Under the pieces are notes generated by a model. The model worked only from the letters and a program-made list of their open reading frames with translations, ran no database searches and was not told where the DNA came from. From Luteimonas mephitis DSM 12574 (GTDB taxonomy: Bacteria > Pseudomonadota > Gammaproteobacteria > Xanthomonadales > Xanthomonadaceae): DNA of 64,000 bases. A program made the translations under genes and the position numbers. The stretch covers positions 298,566 to 362,565 of the forward strand of contig NZ_KE383816.1 in the NCBI RefSeq assembly GCF_000422305.1, written 5' to 3'. Shown here piece after piece: positions 54,213 to 64,000 of the stretch (position 1 is the stretch's first letter; each line of letters begins with the position of its first letter).

Positions 54213-55139
54213 ATGGAAACCAAGGCCAACTACGTCCTGATCGGTGCGTTCACCATCCTGGTGACGCTGTTCCTGCTCGGCTTCGGCCTGTGGGCGGCGA
54301 AGTATTCGTCCGACAAGAGCTGGCGCGAGTACGACGTGGTCTTCCGCGAGCCGGTGACCGGCCTGACCAACGGCAGCAGCGTGCAATACAACGGCATCGC
54401 GATCGGCACCATCGAGAGCCTGAAGCTGGCACCCAACGATCCGCGCGCGGTGATCGCACGGATCAAGCTGCAGGCCGATGCCCCGATCAAGACCGACACC
54501 CGCGCCAAACTGTCGATGACCAGCCTCACCGGCAGCCCGATCATCCAGCTCACCGGCGGCGACCCGAACAGCCCGCGCCTGACTGAAACCCCCGGCAACG
54601 AGGTGCCGATCATCCTGACCGAACCTTCTGCGCTGCAGAACATCGCCGACACCGCCAACCGGCTGGTGGAGCGCCTCGACAAAGTGCTGAGCGAAGAGAA
54701 CGTCGCGCGTATCGCCGGTACGCTCGAGAACATCGAATCGCTGACCGGCTCGATCGCCGACCAGCGCGAGGACCTGTCCGCGCTGATCGCCAACGCGCGC
54801 CAGGCCAGCGCGCAGCTCAACACCACCCTGGACAGCACCAACCGCGCAATCAGCGATGTCGACCGCGAGTTCGTGCAGAAGCTGCCGGGCCTGGTCAGCC
54901 GCCTCGACAGCACCCTGGCCAGGCTCGACTCGGCGGCTGGCGGCGCCAACGACATCCTCAACGAGAATCGCGGCGCGATCCACAGCTTCGCCAACGATGG
55001 CCTGTCGCAGCTCGGGCCCACGCTGGGCGAACTGCGTTACCTGATCCGTGACCTGCGCCGCATCAGCGACCGCCTCGAAGGCAATCCCTCGCGGTTCCTG
55101 CTCGGTCGCGACGCGCCCAAGGAATTCGAACCGAAATGA
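54213..55139 (+). CDS. mlaD: MlaD-type MCE-domain substrate-binding protein
   Basis: 308 residues. One N-terminal membrane helix (YVLIGAFTILVTLFLLGFGLW) is followed by an MCE domain (about 40-120; DVVFREPVTGLTNGSSVQYN, ITLTSLTGSPIIQL-like segment) and a long helical region (about 145-300) with coiled-coil spacing. MlaD forms a hexamer that guides lipid across the periplasm. The C-terminal helix is longer than in E. coli MlaD (183 residues). Overlaps the next gene by 4 bp (ATGA). Confidence 0.9.
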   Translation: METKANYVLIGAFTILVTLFLLGFGLWAAKYSSDKSWREYDVVFREPVTGLTNGSSVQYNGIAIGTIESLKLAPNDPRAVIARIKLQADAPIKTDTRAKLSMTSLTGSPIIQLTGGDPNSPRLTETPGNEVPIILTEPSALQNIADTANRLVERLDKVLSEENVARIAGTLENIESLTGSIADQREDLSALIANARQASAQLNTTLDSTNRAISDVDREFVQKLPGLVSRLDSTLARLDSAAGGANDILNENRGAIHSFANDGLSQLGPTLGELRYLIRDLRRISDRLEGNPSRFLLGRDAPKEFEPK

Positions 55140-55846
55140 AGCCGGAAGAACCAGCCATGCCGATATGGAATAACCCCGGGACGGGGCTTTCGGCCGTCAC
55201 CCGGCGGCAAACGCAGACCGGCCGTGCACGCCTGGCCGCCACGGCAGCGGCCTGCGCGCTGCTATGCGGCTGCTCGCTGCTCGGCGGCGGCACGCGCGAG
55301 GAGACCACGATCTACGCACCGGACCCGCGCATCACTGCCGAACCGTCGTGGCCGACCGTGCAGTGGCAACTGACGATCAGCCCGGCGACCGCCGCGCGCA
55401 TGATCGACAGCCTGCGCATCGCGGTGCGCCCCACGCCAGGCGAACTGCAGGTCTACAAGGGCGCCAGCTGGGCGAAGACCCCAACGCAAATGCTGGAGGA
55501 CGCGGTGCTCCGCGGGCTCGAGGATTCCGGCAGGATCGGCGCCGTCGCCCGCCAGGGCAGCGGCATCGACGGCGACTACAAGCTGGTCATGGACCTGCGC
55601 AGGTTCGAGGCCGACTACGCCGGCGCGGTGATTCCCGCGGCCGTGATCGAGGTCAACGCCAAGCTGCTGCATCCGATCGACCAGCAGGTCGTGGCGGCGC
55701 GCACTTTCATCGTCAAGCAGCCGGCCGCCAGCGCCGGGGTTGGCGACGTCTCCGCGTCGTTCGATGCGGCGCTGGGCGACATCGCGCAACGAATCGACGG
55801 ATGGGTGCTGGTGACCGGCCAGCAGCACGAGCAACAGCCACACTGA
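55136..55846 (+). CDS. ABC-type transport auxiliary lipoprotein
   Basis: 236 residues. A lipoprotein signal ends in ALLCGC (Cys about 46). An ABC_trans_aux-like domain follows (TIYAPDPRITAEP, RIAVRPTPGELQVYKGASWA, YKLVMDLRRFEADYA). This outer-membrane lipoprotein family replaces MlaA/MlaC in some systems (PqiC-like). The start ATG at 55136 overlaps mlaD; a second ATG at 55157 would shorten the long N-terminus of the signal. Confidence 0.85.
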   Translation: MKPEEPAMPIWNNPGTGLSAVTRRQTQTGRARLAATAAACALLCGCSLLGGGTREETTIYAPDPRITAEPSWPTVQWQLTISPATAARMIDSLRIAVRPTPGELQVYKGASWAKTPTQMLEDAVLRGLEDSGRIGAVARQGSGIDGDYKLVMDLRRFEADYAGAVIPAAVIEVNAKLLHPIDQQVVAARTFIVKQPAASAGVGDVSASFDAALGDIAQRIDGWVLVTGQQHEQQPH

Positions 55847-55988
55847 CTGCCTGTGCGGCCGCAAGCCGGCCCTGACCGGAGCGGCGCAAAATGCTGCCGG
55901 CGACCCGCCATGGCGCCGCAACCGCCGCCGATTTGCCGCCCCTGCTGCAAACCCGCGACAATCACGGCACGCAATCCAGGCCGTCGAC

Positions 55989-57638
55989 ATGAGCGAACCC
56001 AACGAGCAGCCGCGCAACGATGCGCCCGAAATCGAACGCGATGTCATGGAGTACGACGTCGTCACCGTGGGCGCCGGCCCCGCGGGCCTTTCGCTGGCCA
56101 TCCGCCTCAAGCAGATCAACCCGGCGCTGTCGGTCTGCGTGATCGAGAAGTCGAGCACCATCGGCGCGCACATCCTGTCGGGCGCGGTGATCGAGCCCGG
56201 ACCGCTCGACGCCCTGCTGCCGGGCTGGCGCGACAACCCTCCGCCGATCTGCGTGCCGGTGACCGGCGACGAGTTCTGGTTTCTGACGAAGACCGGCGGC
56301 TACAAGTCCCCGATCGTGCCACCGGGAATGCACAACAAGGGCAACTTCATCGTCAGCCTGGGCGCGATGTGCGCGTGGCTGGCGCCGCAGGCCGAGGCGC
56401 TGGGCGTGGAAATCTACCCCGGCTTCGCCGCCGCCGAGACCCTGCACGACGACGCCGGCAAGGTGATCGGCGTGCGCATCGGCGACATGGGCGTGGCGAA
56501 GGACGGTTCGCACAAGCCCGGCTACACCCCCGGCATCGACATCCACGCCAAGGTCACGGTGCTGGCCGAAGGCGCGCGCGGACACCTGACCAAGCGGCTG
56601 GTCAGGCGCTTCGGCCTGGATCGCGACTGCGATCCGCAGGGCTATTCGATCGGCATCAAGGAGCTGTGGCAGGTCCCGCCGGGCCGAGTCTCGCCCGGCA
56701 AGGTCGTGCATTCGCTTGGCTGGCCCGCGGATACGCGGACCTACGGCGGCAGCTTCCTCTACCACCTCGATGGCGACCGCATCGCACTCGGCTACGTCAG
56801 CGGCCTCGATTACAGCGACCCGGAATACAAGCCTTGGGAGGCCTTCCAGCAGTGGAAGAACCATCCCACGGTCGCGCCGCTGCTCGAAGGCGGCAACATC
56901 CTGTCCGCCGGCGCGCGCGCGATCGTCACGGGCGGCTGGCAGTCGCTGCCGAAGGTGGAAATGCCCGGCGCGCTGCTGATCGGCGACACCGCCGGCCTGC
57001 TCAACGTGCCCAAGATCAAGGGCACCCACCAGGCGATCCGCAGCGGCATGCTGGCGGCCGAACACCTGGCCGCGTCGCTCTCGGCGGATGGTTTCGACGC
57101 GAAACTACGCGCATCCGATGCCATGGCCGAACTGCGCAAGGTGCGCAACGTCAAGCCCGGCTTCAAGAAGGGCTTGTGGCTCGGCCTGCTCAACGCCGGC
57201 TGGGAGACCATCACCGCCGGGCTGTCGCCCTGGACGCTGAAGGTCAAGCCGGACTGGTCGTCGCTGCACAGGCTCGGCGAGCAGGAAGCGCCCAGGCGCG
57301 ACTACGTGCAGCGCACCCTGCCCCCGCGCGACCGCCTGGCAGGCGTGTACTTCGCGGCAACCGAACACGACGAAGACCAGCCGGTACACCTGAAGGTGGC
57401 CGACACCGACATCTGCGTCACCCGCTGCGTGGAGGAGTATGGCAACCCCTGCACCCGCTTCTGCCCCGCCGCCGTCTACGAGATCGTCGAGGACGCCGCC
57501 ACCGAACACGGCAAGCGCCTGCAGATCAACGCCGCCAACTGCGTCCACTGCAAGACCTGCGACATCAAGGACCCCTACGAGATCATCACCTGGGTGACTC
57601 CGGAGGGCGGCGCGGGGCCGAATTACCAGAACCTGTAA
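55989..57638 (+). CDS. etfD: Electron transfer flavoprotein-ubiquinone oxidoreductase
   Basis: 549 residues. It passes electrons from ETF to ubiquinone at the inner membrane. The FAD site is VVTVGAGPAGLSLAIRL (about 22-40). ADTRTYGGSFLYHL and LLIGDTAGLLNVPKIKGTH are family segments. The C-terminal 4Fe-4S cluster ligands are visible in CVTRCVEEYGNPCTRFCP and CVHCKTC. It works with etfBA 4 kb downstream. Confidence 0.93.
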   Translation: MSEPNEQPRNDAPEIERDVMEYDVVTVGAGPAGLSLAIRLKQINPALSVCVIEKSSTIGAHILSGAVIEPGPLDALLPGWRDNPPPICVPVTGDEFWFLTKTGGYKSPIVPPGMHNKGNFIVSLGAMCAWLAPQAEALGVEIYPGFAAAETLHDDAGKVIGVRIGDMGVAKDGSHKPGYTPGIDIHAKVTVLAEGARGHLTKRLVRRFGLDRDCDPQGYSIGIKELWQVPPGRVSPGKVVHSLGWPADTRTYGGSFLYHLDGDRIALGYVSGLDYSDPEYKPWEAFQQWKNHPTVAPLLEGGNILSAGARAIVTGGWQSLPKVEMPGALLIGDTAGLLNVPKIKGTHQAIRSGMLAAEHLAASLSADGFDAKLRASDAMAELRKVRNVKPGFKKGLWLGLLNAGWETITAGLSPWTLKVKPDWSSLHRLGEQEAPRRDYVQRTLPPRDRLAGVYFAATEHDEDQPVHLKVADTDICVTRCVEEYGNPCTRFCPAAVYEIVEDAATEHGKRLQINAANCVHCKTCDIKDPYEIITWVTPEGGAGPNYQNL

Positions 57639-57655
57639 GGGCGTTCCCTCGATCC

Positions 57656-57693
57656 CCGATGGCGCCGGGCGACTGCTCGCCCGACGCCATCGG
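57656..57693. terminator. Bidirectional hairpin between convergent genes
   Basis: A 17-bp stem with one mismatch (57656-57672 with 57677-57693) and a CTGC loop between the stop codons of ETF-QO and the metalloprotease. No long T run on either side. Confidence 0.65.
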
Positions 57694-57701
57694 TTCAGAA
57701 C

Positions 57702-60008
57702 TCAATAAATGATCTTCCAGCCGCTTGGATAGGTGCCCGCCTTCTGCGAACTGAAGGTCGTGCCATTGCCCAGCCAGATGTAGATGTCACGCTTGGAACT
57801 GGTCCAAGCCACGTCGGCCCTTCCATCACCGTTGAAATCGCCGGCGGTTGCCACGCTGTACCCACTGCCGACGCCACCAATCAGCCTGGATCGCGCGGTA
57901 GTCGTGCCATTCATGATGCGATAGCTGAACTCGCGGGTCGAAGCGTTGTGGAACAGAAGGTCCGCCCTTCCATCACCATCGATATCCGACGCACCAACGA
58001 TCTTCCAGCCTGCCGGATAGATTCCCACCTTGGTCGAGCTGAAGGTCTTCCCGTTACCTGTCCAGAAATAGATGTCCTTCTTGGAACTCGTCCAGACGAT
58101 ATCGATCTTGCCGTCGCCATTGAAGTCGCCGGACGTGGCAACCGTGTAACCAGCGCCTACGCCGCCAATCAAGGATGAACGCGTGGTCGTGGTGCCGTTC
58201 ATGATGCGATAGCTGAACTCGCGGGTCGAAGCGTTGTGGAACAGCAAGTCCGACTTGCCATCGCCATCCACATCGCCTGCCCCGACGATTTTCCATCCAG
58301 CCGGGTATGTTCCCACCTTCTTCGATGAGAAACCGGTGCCATTGCCTGTCCAGAAGTAGATGTCCCGGGCCGCGCTTGTCCAGACCAGGTCGGTCTTGCC
58401 GTCGCCATTGAAGTCACCCGTCGCCGCGACTGAGTAGCCCTGGCCGACCCCTCCTGTCAGGGAAGAACGGTCGACGCTCCTTCCATCCATGATGCGATAG
58501 CTGAACTGCCTTGCAGATGCATTGTGAAAAAGAAGATCGGATTTTCCGTCTGCATCGATGTCGTTACGGCTGGCACCGACGAGCGGTACGACGGTCGCCC
58601 GGAACTGCCCCACGACAGGCATCGATTGATTCAGGCTTCTAACGTTATCCGACTGATTCGCCACGCCGGTAACCCGGCCGCTGTACTTGACGTTGGGATT
58701 GGAGAAGTACCGGATCGAGAACTGGCTGCTATCCGCCTGCGGATAGGCCATCACGGTATAGAAGCCGGTCGACGAGGCCTCACGGTAGCCGTAGGAGTAA
58801 GCGTGCACGCCCGTGCTGTCGCTGTCTTCCTGGTTGTGCGCCTGCCCCATGTTGTGGCCCATTTCATGCGCCAGCGTCTCTTCACGGCAGAAATAGGTAT
58901 TGCTGTCGCCTTCGTCCAGATCGGTGCCGTCGCTGACCACCGAATACCCGAACGGCGCATCTTCCTTGACGATACCAGTCTGGCCACCACCGATCAGCCA
59001 GGCGATACCGCACCCGGCGTTCTCGGGCGTGCGGAATGCGCGGACCAGAGACACCAGGTCGGCGCCGGTTTCATCACGGGCAGCGCGCAGTGCATTGAAT
59101 GCCGGGTCCGGGGTGATCGGGCCGCCGCCGGTGCCGGCCTTGTATCCGGTCAGCTTCTCAAGCGCGTCACCGTTGTCGGTGTTGTCGGCGTAGTTCACCT
59201 GCAGCGTCTTGACCAGGCGCACGCGCATGTTGACGCCGCTGCTGGTGTAGGCCTGGTTGGTGATCGCGATCATGTTGACCAGGCGGGTATTCGCCTGCGA
59301 CTGGCCGCCCAGCTGCGAAGCGAAGCCGTTGGTGTAGCCCAGCAGGACGTCGACGACCGCGGATGCGGCACCCGCGCCAGCCGTCACGGGCTCAGCCTGC
59401 ATCGAAGCCATGGTTGCTGATCCGGCACCGGCGAGCTTCGGCGGAATCAACTGGTCCCCACCCTCCCGGCGCGTAGCACCGTCAAGGCCGGCGAGCTTGC
59501 TGCGGTCGGTCTGTACCAGCCAGGACTGCCCGGCGCTCATGGTCAGGCGAAGCGTTTCGGTGGCCCCCTGCGGGATCACGCCGAACACCGCCTTCTCGCC
59601 GAAGGTCAGGATCGCTTCCGCACCGTCCGCGTTGCGCCCGATCCAGGTCCAGTTGCCGTCCTGGTTTTCCTCGTGGCGCTCGTACGTCAGGCGGATCGGC
59701 TCGCCGTTGGGTGCGTTGACCACCATTTCGCCGCTCTGCATTGCATGCAGCGCGTGGGCTTCACTGATCGCCACCGGGTAAGCGGTATAGGCGCCCTTGC
59801 GCTTGGTCTGGCGGCCTTTCTCGTACGCCAGCAGTTCCCCGCGGTCCGGAAGTGATGCGAAGCTCAGCGAAGGCGATCGGAAGGCAAACGCCTGGGCTGG
59901 CGCCGCCTTGCCTGCGGCGGCCTTGGCCAAGTCGGCCACGGGGGCCTGGTCGGAGGAGCAGCCTGCCAGCAAACCGAGCAGGATGCCCGCGGTCAGGTAG
60001 ATACGCAT
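57702..60008 (-). CDS. Lipoprotein metalloprotease (metzincin) with VCBS repeats
   Basis: 768 residues. A lipoprotein signal (ILLGLLAGC, Cys about 17) is followed by a propeptide-like region and a reprolysin-type domain with HEMGHNMGQAHNQ (about 379; HExxHxxGxxH zinc site) and a Met in VMAY as the likely Met-turn. The C-terminal third is three near-identical 96-residue units with FNGDGKxDIVW and DGDGKSDLLFHN, which are VCBS/FG-GAP calcium-binding repeats. Start at 60008 begins the signal. It may be surface-exposed and act on host or prey protein; that is inference. Confidence 0.88.
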   Translation of the reverse strand: MRIYLTAGILLGLLAGCSSDQAPVADLAKAAAGKAAPAQAFAFRSPSLSFASLPDRGELLAYEKGRQTKRKGAYTAYPVAISEAHALHAMQSGEMVVNAPNGEPIRLTYERHEENQDGNWTWIGRNADGAEAILTFGEKAVFGVIPQGATETLRLTMSAGQSWLVQTDRSKLAGLDGATRREGGDQLIPPKLAGAGSATMASMQAEPVTAGAGAASAVVDVLLGYTNGFASQLGGQSQANTRLVNMIAITNQAYTSSGVNMRVRLVKTLQVNYADNTDNGDALEKLTGYKAGTGGGPITPDPAFNALRAARDETGADLVSLVRAFRTPENAGCGIAWLIGGGQTGIVKEDAPFGYSVVSDGTDLDEGDSNTYFCREETLAHEMGHNMGQAHNQEDSDSTGVHAYSYGYREASSTGFYTVMAYPQADSSQFSIRYFSNPNVKYSGRVTGVANQSDNVRSLNQSMPVVGQFRATVVPLVGASRNDIDADGKSDLLFHNASARQFSYRIMDGRSVDRSSLTGGVGQGYSVAATGDFNGDGKTDLVWTSAARDIYFWTGNGTGFSSKKVGTYPAGWKIVGAGDVDGDGKSDLLFHNASTREFSYRIMNGTTTTRSSLIGGVGAGYTVATSGDFNGDGKIDIVWTSSKKDIYFWTGNGKTFSSTKVGIYPAGWKIVGASDIDGDGRADLLFHNASTREFSYRIMNGTTTARSRLIGGVGSGYSVATAGDFNGDGRADVAWTSSKRDIYIWLGNGTTFSSQKAGTYPSGWKIIY

Positions 60009-60131
60009 GTAAGGGTTCCTCGGGGAGACGGGGTCGCAGTGCCCCAGTTTGCCCGAAGAATACTTCAATGCCGACAACCCGATCGCAATTTCGGCGCCTG
60101 CGGAGCCTGGCGTCGGCCTCCGTTCAGCCGT

Positions 60132-60764
60132 TCACGCCTCGGTGAACGGGACCCCGGTCTTCTGCCGCACCTCGTCCAGCCCGACCCCCGGAGCGCGTTC
60201 CCGCAGCACCAGGCCGGCGGGCGTCACGTCGAATACCGCCAGGTCGGTGATGATCCGGCTCACCACCTGCACCCCGGTCAGGGGCAGCGTGCATTCGGGC
60301 AGGATCTTGGGCGAGCCGGACTTGGTGGTGTGCTCCATCAGCACTACCACCCGCTTGACCCCTGCCACCAGGTCCATGGCGCCGCCCATCCCCTTGACCA
60401 TCTTGCCGGGCACCATCCAGTTGGCCAGGTCGCCCTTGTCGGTGACCTCCATCGCGCCAAGGATGGCCAGGTCGATGTGGCCGCCGCGGATCATCGCGAA
60501 CGAGTCGTGGCTGCCGAAATAGCTGGCGCCGGCACGCGCAGTGACGGTCTGCTTGCCGGCGTTGATCAGGTCGGCGTCGATCTCGTCCTCGGTCGGGAAG
60601 GGGCCGATGCCGAGCAGGCCGTTTTCCGACTGCAGCCAGACGTCCACGCCGTCTGGAATGTAGTTGGCGACCAGCGTCGGCAAGCCGATGCCGAGGTTGA
60701 CGTAGGCGCCGTCGGTGAGTTCGCGGGCGGCGCGCTGCGCCATTTCTTCACGGGTCCAGGCCAT
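60132..60764 (-). CDS. scoB: Succinyl-CoA:3-ketoacid CoA-transferase subunit B
   Basis: 210 residues. It converts acetoacetate to acetoacetyl-CoA with subunit A. N-terminus [20 protein letters not shown] and the active-site motif [14 protein letters not shown] (catalytic Glu about 50) are present, with [14 protein letters not shown] later. The ATG overlaps the stop of scoA by one base (TAATG), so the pair is coupled. Confidence 0.93.
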   Translation of the reverse strand: MAWTREEMAQRAARELTDGAYVNLGIGLPTLVANYIPDGVDVWLQSENGLLGIGPFPTEDEIDADLINAGKQTVTARAGASYFGSHDSFAMIRGGHIDLAILGAMEVTDKGDLANWMVPGKMVKGMGGAMDLVAGVKRVVVLMEHTTKSGSPKILPECTLPLTGVQVVSRIITDLAVFDVTPAGLVLRERAPGVGLDEVRQKTGVPFTEA

Positions 60765-61489
60765 TACTGCGCTCCTGCGCCGCGCACGGTGCGCTGCTCG
60801 ATGCGTTTCTCGGGATTCGGGTTGTGCACGATGCGGTCGACGTAGATACCCGGCAGGTGCACGTGGTCGGGGTCGATGGCGCCGATCTCGACGACCTCCT
60901 CGACCTCGGCGACGCAGACCCTGCCCGCCATCGCGCAGGCCGGATTGAAGTTGCGCGCGGTCTTGCGGAACAGCAGGTTGCCGGAGCGATCGGCCTTCCA
61001 GGCCTTGACCAGCGAGACATCCGCGACCAGCGCGGTTTCCAGCACGTAATGGCGGCCGTCGATCTCGCGCGTCTCCTTGCCCTCTGCGACCACGGTGCCG
61101 TAGCCGGTGGCGGTGAAGAACGCCGGGATCCCGGCTCCGCCCGCACGCAGGCGTTCGGCCAGAGTGCCCTGCGGATTGAACTCCAGTTCAAGCTCGCCGG
61201 CCAGGAACTGGCGTTCGAACTCCTTGTTCTCGCCCACGTAGGACGAAATCATCTTCTTGATCTGCCGCGTACCCAGCAGCTGGCCGAGGCCGAAACCGTC
61301 GACGCCGGCGTTGTTGGAGATTACCGTCAGGCCCTTGACCCCGGAATCCCGCAACGCCGCGATCAACGCCTCGGGGATGCCACACAGGCCGAAACCGCCG
61401 ACCGCGAGGGTCTGGCCATCGGCCACGACGCCCTGCAGCGCCTCGCTGGCGCCCGCAAACACCTTGCCCTTCCGGGTGCTCTCGACCAT
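60764..61489 (-). CDS. scoA: Succinyl-CoA:3-ketoacid CoA-transferase subunit A
   Basis: 241 residues. Signature [19 protein letters not shown] (CoA transferase signature 1) near residue 25. [19 protein letters not shown], [20 protein letters not shown] and [15 protein letters not shown] segments fit the family. It is divergent from etfBA; the 218-bp gap must hold both promoters. It joins ketone-body or fatty-acid breakdown to acetyl-CoA. Confidence 0.93.
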   Translation of the reverse strand: MVESTRKGKVFAGASEALQGVVADGQTLAVGGFGLCGIPEALIAALRDSGVKGLTVISNNAGVDGFGLGQLLGTRQIKKMISSYVGENKEFERQFLAGELELEFNPQGTLAERLRAGGAGIPAFFTATGYGTVVAEGKETREIDGRHYVLETALVADVSLVKAWKADRSGNLLFRKTARNFNPACAMAGRVCVAEVEEVVEIGAIDPDHVHLPGIYVDRIVHNPNPEKRIEQRTVRGAGAQ

Positions 61490-61707
61490 GAATCCGCTCC
61501 TCGAGGTGATTGCATCATTCTAGCTTGGCGCGACAGCGCCCCGGCACCGGCCTTTCGGCCAATGACGCCCTGCAAGCGGGCAATACGGGACAAGCGACGG
61601 CGGCCAAGCCGCTGCCCGCGACTCGCGCCGCAGGGCCCCAGAGGCTAAAATCGCCGTCTTGAGCCGGACTTGTCGGCGCACCTCCCCATCGCAAGGATTC
61701 CCCGTAG

Positions 61708-62453
61708 ATGAAGATCCTCGTCGCCTACAAGCGCGTGGTGGACTACAACGTCCGCATCCAGGTCAAGCCGGACGGCTCCGGCGTGGTCACCGACGGCGTC
61801 AAGCTGTCGGCCAACCCCTTCGACGAGATCGCACTGGAAGAAGCCCTGCGGCTGCGCGACAAGGGCATCGCCACCGAGGTGGTGGTCGCCACCATTGCCC
61901 CCGCCGACGCCCAGGCCCACCTGCGCAACGGCTTGGCGATGGGCGCCAATCGCGCCGTCCACGTGGTCAGCGACCAGCCGATCCAGCCGCTTACCGCCGC
62001 ACGCGCACTGCTCAAGCTGGTCGAAAAGGAGCAGCCCGACCTGGTGATCCTCGGCAAGCAGGCGATCGACGACGACGCCAGCCAGACCGGCCAGATGTTG
62101 GCCACGCTGTGGGGCCGGCCGCAGGCCACGTTCGCCAGCAAGCTCGAGGTCGCCGACGGCAAGGCCACCGTGACCCGCGAGGTGGACGCAGGCCTGGAGA
62201 CCCTTGAGGTCGACCTGCCGGCCGTCGTCACCACCGACCTGCGCTTGAACGAGCCGCGCTTCATCAAACTGCCCGACATCATGAAGGCCAAGTCCAAGCC
62301 GCTGGAGACCATTGCGTTCGCCGACCTCGGCGTGGACTCCGGCGACACGCTCAAGACCACCCTCTACGCCCCGCCGCCCAAGCGCAGCCGCGGCGTGATG
62401 GTGAAGGACGCCGCAGAACTGGTCGCCGCACTCAAGCTCAAGGGGTTGCTGTA

Positions 62454-62454
<1 letters not shown>
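61708..62454 (+). CDS. etfB: Electron transfer flavoprotein beta subunit
   Basis: 248 residues. It binds AMP and, with EtfA, collects electrons from acyl-CoA dehydrogenases. N-terminus KILVAYKRVVDYNVRIQV, the segment NPFDEIALEEALRLRDKG, GKQAIDDDASQTGQML and VVTTDLRLNEPRF are diagnostic. The stop overlaps etfA (TAATG). Confidence 0.95.
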
Positions 62455-63388
<934 letters not shown>

Positions 63389-63392
<4 letters not shown>

Positions 63393-64000
63393 GCCAGCCG
63401 ACGCCGGGCGCGCCCGGCGTCGGGCGCATCGTGCTGTGGGGCACCTGCGACGTAGGCAAGCCGCGGGTGCGGATCCTGCTGCGGGGGTTGCGCGAGTGCG
63501 GGGTCGAGGTGATCGAGTGTCGTGCCGACCTGTGGTCCGGGATCGAGGACAAGAGCCAAGTCCGCGGCGCTGGCGCATGGCTGCGGCTCGCGCTGCGCGC
63601 TGCATGGACTTATCCCATGCTCGTGGCGCGTTACCTGCGCCTGCCCAGGCACGATTGGGTGCTGCTGGGGTACCCCTGCATACCCGACATATTCGTGATC
63701 TGCCTGTTCGCACGGCTGCGCGGCGCGCGCATCGCTCTCGACTGGTTCCTGTCGGCCTACGATACGGTGGTGATGGACCGCGCGCTGGTCGGCCCGCGAC
63801 ACCCGCTGGCCTGGATGATACGTTCCGCGGAATGGTTGGGCGTACGCCTTGCCGATGCGCCATTCATGGACACGCGGGCGCATGCACGACGCATGGAGCG
63901 CATGTTCGGCCTCGCTGCTGGCAGCTGTGGTCATGTCTGGGTCGGGGTCGAGGAGGATGCCTTCGCGACCGTCGCCCCCTTCAAGCCAGGCGCGGACGAA
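63389..64000 (+). CDS. Glycosyltransferase (GT4-like N-terminal domain), 3'-truncated
   Basis: 204 codons, open to the window end. Start TTG at 63389 overlaps the etfA stop. The sequence shows [70 protein letters not shown]. This is the Rossmann-like N-terminal half of a GT-B sugar transferase, perhaps for surface polysaccharide. The donor-binding half is outside the window. Confidence 0.65.

Overview
The window is about 64 kb of very GC-rich (roughly two thirds G+C by eye), densely coding DNA. It looks like a chromosome segment of a gammaproteobacterium in the Xanthomonadaceae/Lysobacteraceae (Lysobacter/Luteimonas/Stenotrophomonas-like). Three things point there: the type II secretion operon has the Xanthomonas order xpsE-F-G-H-I-J-K-L-M-N-D, the lptG-lptF / pepA-holC-valS block is the usual gammaproteobacterial one, and GTAG-type palindromes and GGGAATC heptamer tracts lie between genes. 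This assignment is inference; no rRNA or tRNA gene was seen.

Layout. 1-504: 3' part of pyrF. 679-3765: pncB and two glycosyltransferase-like genes. 3785-15363: complete xps type II secretion operon on the minus strand. 15499-19968: likely exported proteases (a metalloprotease and a subtilase with near-identical C-terminal PPC domains) and a small secreted protein. 20187-26407: a giant trimeric autotransporter adhesin whose membrane anchor is out of frame. 27210-30884: lipoprotein, sulfotransferase, glycosyltransferase and secreted beta-helix protein. 30909-34976: purL with an in-frame palindromic insertion. 35108-37681: dsbC-like, xerD, RDD protein. 37747-45206: lptG-lptF and pepA-holC-valS. 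45635-50521: rimI, a holD-like gene, pssA, two DUF4124 proteins, proS, an H-NS-like protein. 50636-55846: ThrE-type exporter and an Mla-like lipid ABC transporter. 55989-63392: ETF-ubiquinone oxidoreductase, a lipoprotein metalloprotease, CoA transferase scoAB and etfBA. 63389-64000: 5' part of a glycosyltransferase.

How the genes work together. The Xps machine moves folded periplasmic proteins across the outer membrane; the neighbouring signal-peptide proteases are plausible cargo. LptFG and the Mla-like system maintain the outer membrane. EtfBA, ETF-QO and the CoA transferase form a fatty-acid/ketone-body oxidation theme feeding ubiquinone.

The most unusual signal is repeats at gene borders. 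A 39-bp (13-codon) unit is tandemly inserted in frame just before the prepilin cleavage site of three consecutive pseudopilins. A 21-unit heptamer array abuts the gspF start codon. Inverted heptamer pairs span three other operon junctions and are translated into protein ends. GTAG palindromes supply stop codons, and a 145-bp palindrome is translated inside purL.
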